Below are positions 25,171 through 32,926 of a stretch of DNA of 64,000 nucleotides, piece by piece. This DNA is from Lewinellaceae bacterium. Lineage in GTDB: Bacteria; Bacteroidota; Bacteroidia; Chitinophagales; Saprospiraceae. The DNA lies in assembly GCA_020636095.1 (NCBI GenBank), contig JACJYN010000004.1:186001-250000 (forward strand), read 5' to 3'. The position numbers and the translations under genes were made by a program. Position 1 is the first letter of the stretch. Each line of letters begins with the position of its first letter. Under the pieces are notes generated by a model that did no database searches, was not told the origin of the DNA, and saw only the letters and a list, made by a program, of their open reading frames with translations.

Positions 25171-25232
25171 TGGCGATTAGTATCTTGGAGTATCTCAACC
25201 CTCCAAAGATGCTAACATTACCACCAGGATTT
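25165..25232. repeat. 68-bp imperfect inverted repeat
   Basis: AAATCCTGG...TTAGTATCTTGGAG (25165-25190) pairs with CTCCAAAGATGCTAAC...CCAGGATTT (25201-25232). It lies just upstream of the ruined T9SS gene and probably marks another small element or its scar. Confidence 0.5.
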
Positions 25233-25340
25233 CAACGCACAATATCGGATTTTTCGGCCGCATTCTACCCATCTTTTCATAATAGCAGGTGGAGAAGGCG
25301 ATCAGGTTGCCTGTAAAGGTCAAAGGTTCCTTTTTTCTCC

Positions 25341-26003
25341 CTACCGGGTATACAAATATTCCACTTCAAATCCCTCGATCTGTTCCAGATCATCCACCTC
25401 CTCCAGGTATACACCCGCCACGGCAGCCTTCAGCCGGCGGAGCTTGTCCTCTACTTCACTTTGGCGGATAGCCACTTCAACGATGCCGATGTCGCCAAAA
25501 TCCTGGCGGGCCATTTCCAGTTCCAGGTTTTTGATGCTGCTCATCACGTTGCCCATCAGAGCATAGTCGAATGTGATGCGGTAGATGTCCTCTACGGTTC
25601 GTTCGATGAGCTCGGCTTGGTTCAGGGCATTGGCGGTACTTTCTTTGTAAGCGTTGATCAGGCCGGAGGTTCCTAATAGAGTGCCTCCGAAATAGCGCAC
25701 CACAATGACGATGACGTTGGCCAACCCGAAGCTGTCGATCTGTCCCAGGATGGGGCGGCCTGCTGTCCCGCTGGGTTCCCCGTCGTCATTGGCGCGAAAG
25801 TTATTGCCGTCCAGCCCCAGGCGGTAACCGTAGCAGTGATGGCGTGCCTTGGGGTGCTCCCGGCGCACCTCTTCCAGCCGGGCCTGCCATTCTTCTTCGG
25901 TGTACACCGGAAAAGCATACGCCAGAAATTTGCTGCCCCGATCCCGAAATTCCCCATGCGCAGGGCCCGCAAGTGTTGTATAGCTGTCTTTTACGTCTGA
26001 CAT
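25341..26003 (-). CDS. YigZ/IMPACT family protein
   Basis: 220 aa. Family signatures are an N-terminal DSYTTLAGPAHGEFRDRGSK, the core GLDGNNFRANDDGEPSGTAG and VVRYFGGTLLGTSGLINAYK, and a C-terminal ferredoxin-like DUF1949 domain (ITFDYALMGNVMSSIKNLEL). Eukaryotic relatives bind GCN1 on ribosomes; the bacterial role is uncertain (proposed nucleic-acid or ribosome-associated factor, or peptidase-like). I chose ATG 26003 (MSDVKDSYTT); an ATG at 26021 adds MLIFAS only. It is divergent from the DUF1599 gene. Confidence 0.88.
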   Translation of the reverse strand: MSDVKDSYTTLAGPAHGEFRDRGSKFLAYAFPVYTEEEWQARLEEVRREHPKARHHCYGYRLGLDGNNFRANDDGEPSGTAGRPILGQIDSFGLANVIVIVVRYFGGTLLGTSGLINAYKESTANALNQAELIERTVEDIYRITFDYALMGNVMSSIKNLELEMARQDFGDIGIVEVAIRQSEVEDKLRRLKAAVAGVYLEEVDDLEQIEGFEVEYLYTR

Positions 26004-26121
26004 AGAAGCGAAAATAAGCATTTATGGGGATTTGTATTTCGTTAACAAAGCTTTGCAGGCGGTTAACACCGTTTTGGCTCCGCTTTTATATATTTGGGCG
26101 TTGCTAACGGTTTGCGGTTCG

Positions 26122-26180
26122 CAACCCCGAATCCCGAACTCCGAAAACCGAACCCCGAAAACCGGCCACCGAACCCCCAA
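26122..26180. repeat. CGAAxCCC low-complexity patch
   Basis: Degenerate tandem CCCCGAA/CCGAAAA units in the gap between yigZ and the DUF1599 gene. Similar TTCGG/CCGAA-rich patches lie at 35060-35185 and 45303-45363. Confidence 0.45.
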
Positions 26181-26185
26181 ATTAT

Positions 26186-26193
26186 TATCTTTG
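26186..26193 (+). promoter_or_regulatory. -7 box of DUF1599-BT_3928 operon
   Basis: TATCTTTG, an exact TAnnTTTG match, 17 bp before the GTG start at 26211. It supports the choice of that start, because the longer upstream frame would begin before the transcript. Confidence 0.5.
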
Positions 26194-26210
26194 CGAAAAA
26201 ATACCCTTAC

Positions 26211-26762
26211 GTGGAGCGCACCTTTAAGCAATTTGACGATATTCTCCGCAAATGCCGGGATTTGTTTGAGAAGAAAACCCGGGATTACGGCACCGCCTGG
26301 CGCATCCTTCGGCCGTCCTCCCTGACCGACCAACTCTTCATCAAAGCAAAACGCATTCGCAGTATCGAAGAAAAGGGGCTGCAAAAGGTAGGCGACAGCA
26401 TCGAATCCGATTATACCGGCCTGATCAACTACAGCCTGATGGCGATTGCGCAGTTGGGCCTGCCGGAAGAGGCCCCACTGGATTTGCCGCTGGAAGACGC
26501 TCTTCGCCTTTTTGACGAAAAAACAGCCGACGTCCGGGCCCTGCTGGAAGCTAAAAACCACGACTACGGTGAGGCATGGCGCGATATGCGCGTTAGCTCC
26601 ATGACCGACCTCATCCTGATGAAGTTGTTGCGCATCAAGCAGATCGAAGAGAACGAAGGGAAGACCATCGCTTCGGAAGGGCTTGAAGCCAATTACCAGG
26701 ATATCGTCAACTATGCTATTTTTGCATTGATCAAACTACAGGAACAAAAACAAAACGTATGA
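26211..26762 (+). CDS. DUF1599 (nucleotide modification associated domain 1) protein
   Basis: 183 aa from a GTG start (VERTFKQFDD). It contains two tandem copies of the domain: FDDILRKCRDLFEKKTRDYG (about 8-27) with LINYSLMAI, and FDEKTADVRALLEAKNHDYG (about 100-120) with IVNYAIFALI. The family is linked by genome context to modified-nucleotide metabolism in phages but is a chromosomal constant in Bacteroidota, where its job is unknown. The start choice rests on the -7 box just upstream and on the CGAA-rich low-complexity DNA beyond. Its TGA overlaps the ATG of the next gene (ATGA), so translation is coupled. Confidence 0.85.
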   Translation: MERTFKQFDDILRKCRDLFEKKTRDYGTAWRILRPSSLTDQLFIKAKRIRSIEEKGLQKVGDSIESDYTGLINYSLMAIAQLGLPEEAPLDLPLEDALRLFDEKTADVRALLEAKNHDYGEAWRDMRVSSMTDLILMKLLRIKQIEENEGKTIASEGLEANYQDIVNYAIFALIKLQEQKQNV

Positions 26763-28378
26763 CCCTTGGAACACTAGTCATTTCTATCGCTATTACAGCA
26801 CTGTTGCTAACACTGGTGGTGGGCATTATCTCCCGGCGCATCAACAACTGGCTGGTGAGCTATTTTCAAAATTTTTGCGGCGCCCTCTTTATCTTTTCCG
26901 GATGGGTAAAGGCGATTGACCCACTGGGGACGGCCTATAAGCTGGAACAGTATTTTGCTGAATTTGAGTCGACCTTCAACGGGACCTGGTTTTCCTTTTT
27001 GTCCCCTCTGTTTCCCTGGCTTGCCGAATACGCCATCGCTTTTTCTGTCTTTATGATCGTCCTGGAGATCGTTCTGGGCATCATGCTGTTGATCGGTTCT
27101 GCCCGTAAGTTTACCGCCTGGGCATTCCTGATTATTGTGGTCTTTTTTACCTTCCTGACCGGCTTTACTTTCCTGACCGGCTATGTACCCGAAGGGGTCA
27201 ATTTCTTCCAGTTTGGCCAATGGGGGCCTTATGTGGAAACGAATATGAAAGTAACGGATTGCGGCTGTTTCGGCGATTTTCTGAAACTGAAACCCAAAAT
27301 CTCTTTCTTTAAAGATATTTTCCTGCTCATTCCCTCCATCCTTTTTGTTTTTACGCATAAAAAAATGCACCAGCTTTATGGTGCAGGGGGGCGCACTGCC
27401 ATCGTGCTGATCAGTACGGCGGCGCTTACCTTTTACTGCTTTACCAACTTCATGTGGGGCCTTCCCCATACGGATTTCCGCCCATTCAAAAATGGCCGGA
27501 ATATACGGCTGGAAAAAGCGATGGAGAACCTGGCCGAGAACAATGTCGAGGTCGAAGCCTATCGCATGGTCAATAAGGCAACCGGAAAGTCCGTTCAGCT
27601 TCCTTTAAAGCAATACCTGGCCCAGTATCTGGATTACCCCAAGGAAGAATGGGATTTGGAACAGGTACAAAGCGAGCCCAGGGTGGTCCTGGTGCGTTCC
27701 GCAGATGCTCCGGAAGGTTACACCATTCCCAGTGCGGAAGGAGAACCTTATGAACAGGAACTGGTGGCCTACCTCAAGGAGCGCTGGGGGAGGCTGGAAG
27801 GAGATACGGTCAGCAGGCTGGTCGAGCATTCTAAGGCGAGCGATTTTGAAGCGGTGGGGCCCGGTGGTTCAGATATCAGTGAAGAACTACTTTCCAACCC
27901 AGACTATAGCTTTATGATCATTGCCTACAAGCTCAAAGCCGCCGGAGAAGAAACCGTTACCGAATTGGTTACGGATACGATCTACGCCATCGATACGGTC
28001 GCAGTTGAAGACACCATCAAGGTGGTCCGCAGGATCGACAAAGTGGACAAAAAACAGTTTGAAAAAAAGCTGTATACCTGGAACCAGGACTATACTACCC
28101 CCTGGGTGACAAAAGTGAAACCCCTGGCTGAAGCGGCTAAAGAAGCCGGATATGATTTCTTTGCCATTACGGCTTTTGCCGGCGAGGATAAGCTGGAGAG
28201 CTTTAAAGCTGCTACCGGAAGTGATTATCCGTTCTATACCGCGGATGATATTCTGTTGAAAACCATTGTGCGGTCAAATCCCGGCGTCGTCTTGCTGAAG
28301 AATGGCAAGGTCATTCATAAATGGCACCACAAACAATTGCCCACTTTTGAAGAGATTAAAGAAAAATATATAAAATGA
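26759..28378 (+). CDS. BT_3928-type DoxX/MauE membrane protein with thioredoxin-like tail
   Basis: 539 aa. At least four transmembrane helices occupy residues 1-215, with the MauE/DoxX-type motif VTDCGCFGDFLKLKP between helices. The long soluble C-terminus (about 240-539) ends in a thioredoxin-like segment (YDFFAITAFAGEDKLESFKA to VVLLKNGKVIHKW) that lacks a CxxC pair, so redox activity would depend on the CGC of the membrane part. The family is a Bacteroidota staple encoded with DUF1599, often followed by tpiA; here tpiA is absent. Translation is coupled to DUF1599. Function is inferred to be in envelope redox or quinone-linked chemistry, unproven. Confidence 0.82.
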   Translation: MTLGTLVISIAITALLLTLVVGIISRRINNWLVSYFQNFCGALFIFSGWVKAIDPLGTAYKLEQYFAEFESTFNGTWFSFLSPLFPWLAEYAIAFSVFMIVLEIVLGIMLLIGSARKFTAWAFLIIVVFFTFLTGFTFLTGYVPEGVNFFQFGQWGPYVETNMKVTDCGCFGDFLKLKPKISFFKDIFLLIPSILFVFTHKKMHQLYGAGGRTAIVLISTAALTFYCFTNFMWGLPHTDFRPFKNGRNIRLEKAMENLAENNVEVEAYRMVNKATGKSVQLPLKQYLAQYLDYPKEEWDLEQVQSEPRVVLVRSADAPEGYTIPSAEGEPYEQELVAYLKERWGRLEGDTVSRLVEHSKASDFEAVGPGGSDISEELLSNPDYSFMIIAYKLKAAGEETVTELVTDTIYAIDTVAVEDTIKVVRRIDKVDKKQFEKKLYTWNQDYTTPWVTKVKPLAEAAKEAGYDFFAITAFAGEDKLESFKAATGSDYPFYTADDILLKTIVRSNPGVVLLKNGKVIHKWHHKQLPTFEEIKEKYIK

Positions 28379-28413
28379 AAAACGCCCATTTGAGGGCTTT
28401 CCCCCCGGTTTCA

Positions 28414-28456
28414 GGCAGCATTGGGCTTCGTTTGAGCCCGGCTGCCGCCGCCTTTT
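28414..28456 (+). terminator. hairpin terminator after the DoxX gene
   Basis: Nested stem GGCAGC/GCTGCC (28414-28419, 28441-28446) enclosing GGGCT/AGCCC, then CTTTTT about 6 bp on. A weaker GCCC...GGGC hairpin precedes it. Confidence 0.5.
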
Positions 28457-28478
28457 TATCAGGCTTTGGCCATTGCAG

Positions 28479-28509
28479 TTTGCAAACCATTCTGAAAGGG
28501 CTATATTTG
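28479..28509 (+). promoter_or_regulatory. full Bacteroidota-type promoter of nusB
   Basis: -33 TTTG (28479-28482), 19-bp spacer, and -7 TATATTTG (28502-28509). Both elements and the spacing match the consensus TTTG-N19-21-TAnnTTTG. It lies 30 bp before the nusB ATG at 28540. Confidence 0.75.
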
Positions 28510-28539
28510 CAAACTCTATAAACAGGGAATCTTGAAAAC

Positions 28540-29475
28540 ATGCTGAGTAGAAGGAACGTCCGCATTAAAGTAATGCAGATGCTTTATTCCATGAGCAGGG
28601 ATAGCAAGCTCGGGGTAAACGATATGGTTAATCGTTACCGGACAAGCATACATAAATCCTTTGAATTGTACCTCTTTTGTTTGCTGAGCCTGATGCGTAT
28701 CGCCGGATACGCCAAGCAGGATGAGGCAAAAAAGTCGGCCAAATTACTGCCCACGGAAGAAGATAAGCAATTTACCGCCAAACTAGGGGATAACCTCCTT
28801 ATGAAGTCGCTGGCTGCCCATGAAGGCCTGCAGCGCCTGTTCAGGAATTACAAACTTACCAACCGGATCGATACCGATAATATTCGCCTTTTTTACACGG
28901 ATTTCGCTAAGTCGGATGAATACCGGGGCTATATCATGCAGAATGATGATAGCCCTGAAAGCCATCGCGAAATACTCTTGTTGCTCTACAAACACCTGCT
29001 CAGCAACGAAGCTTACGACGAATTTATCGAAGACAATTACTCCAATTGGATCGATGACAAATCGCTGGTTGCCGGCGCGATTAAAAAGACGATCAAAGGC
29101 CTGCCCGCTACCGGCGATTTCTACGAAGAATTTCGCCCCAATGCGGAAACCACGGAAGAATTCGGTGAAAAGCTGCTGCGGAAAGCCTGTGAAGAGGATA
29201 AGGAGCTATTGAATATCATTGAGCCAACGCTTCGCAATTGGGACGCCGACCGCGTCGCCGTCATCGATATGATCCTGATCAAAATGGCGCTCTGTGAGCT
29301 GATGAGCTTCCCCACCATTCCCACTAAAGTAACCCTCAATGAATTTGTAGAAATCTCCAAACTCTACAGTACCGACAAAAGCAAAGACTTCATCAATGGC
29401 ATCCTGGACCGCCTCATGAAGCAGCTCAACAAAGACGGGAAAATTAATAAGAAGGGTAGAGGCTTGCAGGAATGA
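28540..29475 (+). CDS. nusB: transcription antitermination factor NusB (long Bacteroidota form)
   Basis: 311 aa, twice the length of E. coli NusB. Helix 1 (MLSRRNVRIKVMQMLYSMSR) and the C-terminal helical domain (WDADRVAVIDMILIKMALCE, TKVTLNEFVEISKLYSTDKS, FINGILDRLM) are canonical. Between them sits a charged helical insertion of about 130-150 residues, which is usual in this phylum. It binds boxA RNA with NusE/S10 in rRNA antitermination. The gene is apparently monocistronic and has the best promoter in the window. Confidence 0.93.
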   Translation: MLSRRNVRIKVMQMLYSMSRDSKLGVNDMVNRYRTSIHKSFELYLFCLLSLMRIAGYAKQDEAKKSAKLLPTEEDKQFTAKLGDNLLMKSLAAHEGLQRLFRNYKLTNRIDTDNIRLFYTDFAKSDEYRGYIMQNDDSPESHREILLLLYKHLLSNEAYDEFIEDNYSNWIDDKSLVAGAIKKTIKGLPATGDFYEEFRPNAETTEEFGEKLLRKACEEDKELLNIIEPTLRNWDADRVAVIDMILIKMALCELMSFPTIPTKVTLNEFVEISKLYSTDKSKDFINGILDRLMKQLNKDGKINKKGRGLQE

Positions 29476-29526
29476 TTGTATTCGTGAGGGGGCTCCGTCT
29501 CTGCCGGCAGCAGTCCGGCTACTCCA

Positions 29527-29660
29527 GGAAAGGAATGAAGGACTGAATTAGCGAATGATTGAATATTTTACATGTGTAATTGATTCTGGCCTTAAGGTTT
29601 AAATATATTTTATTCCTATTCATTCCTTCAATCCCTGCCGTTCCTTCATTCCTTCCTTCC
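29527..29660. repeat. GAATGAAGGA-type inverted repeat element (second copy)
   Basis: The left part GGAAAGGAATGAAGGACTGA...GAATGATTGAAT and the right part TATTCATTCCTTCAATCCCT...CATTCCTTCC are inverted copies. The order and the shared GGAGGGTTT just outside the right end match the copy at 12281-12402. It occupies most of the nusB-ompA gap. Confidence 0.6.
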
Positions 29661-29797
29661 GGAGGGTTTTCGGATCGCCCTAAGCAAAAAAATTGACTGG
29701 CTTTATCTCCAAAAACGAAATTTGAACACACGCTAAAAGGATACCCAAACAAAACCATCTGGGGTTCAGTATCATAGTACTGCATCTTTTTTTTTGT

Positions 29798-29805
29798 TAT
29801 TTTTG
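29798..29805 (+). promoter_or_regulatory. -7 box of the OmpA-family gene
   Basis: TATTTTTG, an exact TAnnTTTG match. The expected transcript start would be just after 29807, which makes the upstream ATG at 29807 unusable and points to ATG 29852. Confidence 0.5.
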
Positions 29806-29851
29806 GATGAAACTTACTTTATCCAAAACGATCAACCAAATACCCCGGACT

Positions 29852-31276
29852 ATGAAAAACCTATTTTTTCTTCTTTCACTCCTCTTTGCCCTGTCTCTGA
29901 CACCGGCTCATGCCCAGTATACTGGAGCAAAGGACGGGCTGGCTTTGCGGTATACCGCTTCTAACTATTTGTTTCCGGTTACTGAAAAGTGGGATTTTGA
30001 CAATCTGGGCGGCGGCCTGGAGATCGAGTATATCCGGCATCTCAGCCCGGCGCTCAACCTGGGCGTCCCCTTTAAGATTTACAGAGCTTATCTGCCTACC
30101 GATGAACTGGGCGGCTTCCAACAGGACGCCCTGATGAGCCTCGACCTTTTGCTTCAACTGAAACTCTTCCGGGAACCGGCCTTTATTTACCCGTATGTGT
30201 TTGCCGGCTTCGGCGGCAACCTGGAAGGGTTGAGTGATGTCAACTATTCCGTTCCACTGGGACTGGGGTTGAACTTCCGGCTTCAACAACATACGTACCT
30301 TTCCCTGAAGGGGGAATACCGGCTGGGGCTGGATGACCTCCGGGATAACCTGCAACTGGGCGCCGGCCTGCTCCTACTGTTGGGCGAAGCTGACGCCAAG
30401 CCTCCCAAACCAACTGATTCCGATGGTGACGGAGTTCCCGATGAGAATGACCTTTGCCCCACAACGGCTGGCTTGCCGGCCTTATACGGCTGCCCGGATG
30501 CGGATGGTGACGGTATACCGGATGGTGAAGACGAGTGCCCGCAGGAAGCGGGCCTGGCTACCCTGAAGGGTTGCCCGGACCGGGATAAAGATGGCATTGC
30601 CGACAAAAATGACGAGTGCCCCGACCAGGCGGGGCCGGCTGAGCGCAACGGCTGCCCAATCAATGACGCCGATGGCGATGGCGTTCCGGATGAAGCCGAT
30701 GAATGCCCGAACCAACCTGGGCCTCAGGCTTTAGCGGGTTGCCCCGACCGCGATGGCGACGGCGTGGCCGATAAGAACGACCGTTGCCCGGATGTAGCCG
30801 GCTCACTGGTAATGGCAGGCTGCCCCGATACGGATGGCGACGGGCTGTCCGATCCGGATGACCGTTGCCCGGAAACCGCCGGGCCCATCGCTAACCGAGG
30901 TTGCCCGGAAATAAAAAAGGAAGACCGGCAGGTGCTGGACTTTGCTATGAAAAACGTGCAGTTCGAAACCGGCAAAGCTACTTTGCGGGCCTCTTCCTAT
31001 CCGATCCTCGAACAGGTGCTCGAGATACTTAACCGCTACCCCGATTACAAGCTGCGGATCAGTGGGCATACCGACAGCACCGGGAATGCAGAATCCAATC
31101 AGATTTTGTCGCAAAACAGAGCCAAGTCCTGTTATGAATATTTGGTGCAGAAGGGAGTCACTCCATCCCGGATGAGCTATACCGGCTACGGCGAATCGAG
31201 GCCGATCGCCAACAACAAGTATGCTTCAGGGCGTGAGCAGAACCGCCGGGTAGAGTTTGATATCTATTTGGATTAA
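29852..31276 (+). CDS. OmpA-family outer-membrane protein with thrombospondin type 3 repeats
   Basis: 474 aa from ATG 29852. A signal peptide (to PAHAQ) and an N-terminal eight-strand-type barrel (about 22-180) are followed by a calcium-binding TSP3 stalk (about 185-355). The stalk has roughly seven DxDGDGxxDxxDxCP units such as DSDGDGVPDENDLCP. The C-terminal OmpA peptidoglycan-binding domain has MKNVQFETGKATLR, ISGHTDSTGNAESN and the NRRVEFDI end. It links the outer membrane to peptidoglycan; the rigid Ca-loaded stalk suggests a surface or long periplasmic spacer. ATG 29807 is possible but lies on top of the -7 box. Confidence 0.92.
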   Translation: MKNLFFLLSLLFALSLTPAHAQYTGAKDGLALRYTASNYLFPVTEKWDFDNLGGGLEIEYIRHLSPALNLGVPFKIYRAYLPTDELGGFQQDALMSLDLLLQLKLFREPAFIYPYVFAGFGGNLEGLSDVNYSVPLGLGLNFRLQQHTYLSLKGEYRLGLDDLRDNLQLGAGLLLLLGEADAKPPKPTDSDGDGVPDENDLCPTTAGLPALYGCPDADGDGIPDGEDECPQEAGLATLKGCPDRDKDGIADKNDECPDQAGPAERNGCPINDADGDGVPDEADECPNQPGPQALAGCPDRDGDGVADKNDRCPDVAGSLVMAGCPDTDGDGLSDPDDRCPETAGPIANRGCPEIKKEDRQVLDFAMKNVQFETGKATLRASSYPILEQVLEILNRYPDYKLRISGHTDSTGNAESNQILSQNRAKSCYEYLVQKGVTPSRMSYTGYGESRPIANNKYASGREQNRRVEFDIYLD

Positions 31277-31290
31277 GTTTTGTTTGCTTC

Positions 31291-31335
31291 AAAAAGCGAA
31301 TACCGCCGCCCGGACAGGCGGCGGTATTCACTTTC
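31291..31335 (+). terminator. strong hairpin after the OmpA gene
   Basis: Perfect 13-bp stem GAATACCGCCGCC (31298-31310), loop of 6, GGCGGCGGTATTC (31317-31329), with A-run before and ACTTTCT after. It separates the OmpA gene from guaA. Confidence 0.75.
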
Positions 31336-31360
31336 TGTTAGCCAATCTGCTCTTTTTAGG

Positions 31361-31368
31361 TATATTTG
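31361..31368 (+). promoter_or_regulatory. -7 box of guaA
   Basis: TATATTTG, an exact match ending 4 bp before the guaA ATG at 31373, so the mRNA would be leaderless or nearly so. No -33 TTTG at the usual spacing. Confidence 0.45.
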
Positions 31369-31372
31369 CGGC

Positions 31373-32926
31373 ATGAGCGAGAAAATTCTAATCCTGGATT
31401 TTGGCTCCCAGTACACCCAGCTCATTGCGCGCAGGATACGGGAGCTCAACGTTTACAGCGAGATCGTACCCTACAACAAGATCCCTGAAATAGACGATAG
31501 TATCAAGGCGATCATCCTCTCCGGCAGCCCTTTTTCGGTTACGGATGAAATGGCTTTACATACCGAACTGGGCCAGCTCATCGGTAAACGGCCAGTGTTG
31601 GGCATTTGTTATGGCGCCCAGTACATTGCCCAGCAGTACGGTGGGAAAGTGGAACGCTCCCTAAAGCGGGAATATGGAAAGGCCCGCCTGAGCCACATTC
31701 ATCAACCGGATCGGTTCCTGCACGAAGTACCCCTGGAGTCGCAGGTCTGGATGTCACACGGCGACACCATCATGGCCATACCGGAACAATTTGAATTGCT
31801 GGCGGGAACAGAAAGCATCGATGTAGCCGCCTTTCGATCCAAAGAAGGCGCCTTCGCCCAGCCGGTGTACTGCATTCAGTTCCATCCGGAGGTTTCTCAT
31901 AGCCTGGATGGCATGACATTGCTCAGAAATTTCGTTAAGGATATAGCCGGGTGCCTTGGCGAATGGACGCCAGCCTCTTTTGTGGAGCAGGCCATCGAGG
32001 CGTTGCGGCAGCAGATCGGCGATGAGCACGTGCTGATGGGGCTTTCCGGCGGAGTGGACTCCTCCGTGGCGGCTACTCTGTTGCACCGAGCCATTGGCGG
32101 CCATCTGGTTTGTATATTTGTAGACAATGGCCTGCTGCGGAAGGACGAGTTTGAAGAGGTCCTGGAATCTTATCAGGGCCTGGGGTTGAATGTGATCGGG
32201 GTCGACGCCCGACAAAAATTCTACGATGAACTCCGGGGAGTCAGTGACCCGGAAAAGAAGCGCAAGGCGATCGGCAAAGCTTTTATCGATGTATTCGAGG
32301 CAAAGGCCCTGGAATTGGAAGAGCAGGATAAGGACATCAAATGGCTGGGCCAGGGCACGATCTATCCGGACGTGATCGAATCGGTTTCTGTTCATGGGCC
32401 TTCGGTGACGATAAAGTCCCACCACAATGTGGGAGGGCTTCCGGATGTTTTGAAGCTGAAGATCGTAGAGCCCCTGCGCATGTTATTCAAGGATGAAGTC
32501 CGGAAAGTGGGCCGGGAGTTGAACATCCCGCAGGAAATCCTCGGGCGGCATCCGTTTCCCGGGCCGGGCCTGGGCATTCGCATACTGGGAGAGGTCAGCC
32601 CGGAAAAGGTGCTGCTACTCCAGGAAGCAGACGCCATCTACATCAATAACCTCAAGAAATTCGGCCTGTATGATGAAGTTTGGCAGGCAGGTACTATCTT
32701 GTTACCGGTTCAGTCAGTCGGCGTGATGGGAGATGAACGGACCTACGAGCAGGCTGTCGCCCTGAGGGCCGTAGATTCGAGAGACGGTATGACGGCGGAA
32801 TGGAGCCGGCTGCCGCACGATTTTCTGGCTACGGTATCCAGTGAGATCATCAATAATGTTAAAGGAATAAACCGCGTCGTATATGATATTAGCACAAAGC
32901 CTCCTGCTACGATTGAATGGGAATAG
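31373..32926 (+). CDS. guaA: GMP synthase (glutamine-hydrolysing)
   Basis: 517 aa bifunctional enzyme converting XMP to GMP with glutamine and ATP. The N-terminal class I amidotransferase has Cys79 in GICYGAQ and the His-Glu pair in IQFHPEVSHS. The ATP-pyrophosphatase domain has the P-loop LSGGVDSSVAATLL, and the C-terminal dimerisation domain ends YDISTKPPATIEWE. The length is normal. The start is ATG 31373 (MSEKILILDFG) right after a -7 box. Its 3' end overlaps the next gene by 44 bp, heading the operon guaA - binding-protein lipoprotein - trmH. Confidence 0.97.
   Translation: MSEKILILDFGSQYTQLIARRIRELNVYSEIVPYNKIPEIDDSIKAIILSGSPFSVTDEMALHTELGQLIGKRPVLGICYGAQYIAQQYGGKVERSLKREYGKARLSHIHQPDRFLHEVPLESQVWMSHGDTIMAIPEQFELLAGTESIDVAAFRSKEGAFAQPVYCIQFHPEVSHSLDGMTLLRNFVKDIAGCLGEWTPASFVEQAIEALRQQIGDEHVLMGLSGGVDSSVAATLLHRAIGGHLVCIFVDNGLLRKDEFEEVLESYQGLGLNVIGVDARQKFYDELRGVSDPEKKRKAIGKAFIDVFEAKALELEEQDKDIKWLGQGTIYPDVIESVSVHGPSVTIKSHHNVGGLPDVLKLKIVEPLRMLFKDEVRKVGRELNIPQEILGRHPFPGPGLGIRILGEVSPEKVLLLQEADAIYINNLKKFGLYDEVWQAGTILLPVQSVGVMGDERTYEQAVALRAVDSRDGMTAEWSRLPHDFLATVSSEIINNVKGINRVVYDISTKPPATIEWE

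Noticed and set aside
30420..30910. Regular repeats resembling a CRISPR or minisatellite
   Set aside because: They are in-frame codons of thrombospondin type 3 repeats (DxDGDGxxD) in the OmpA-family protein.
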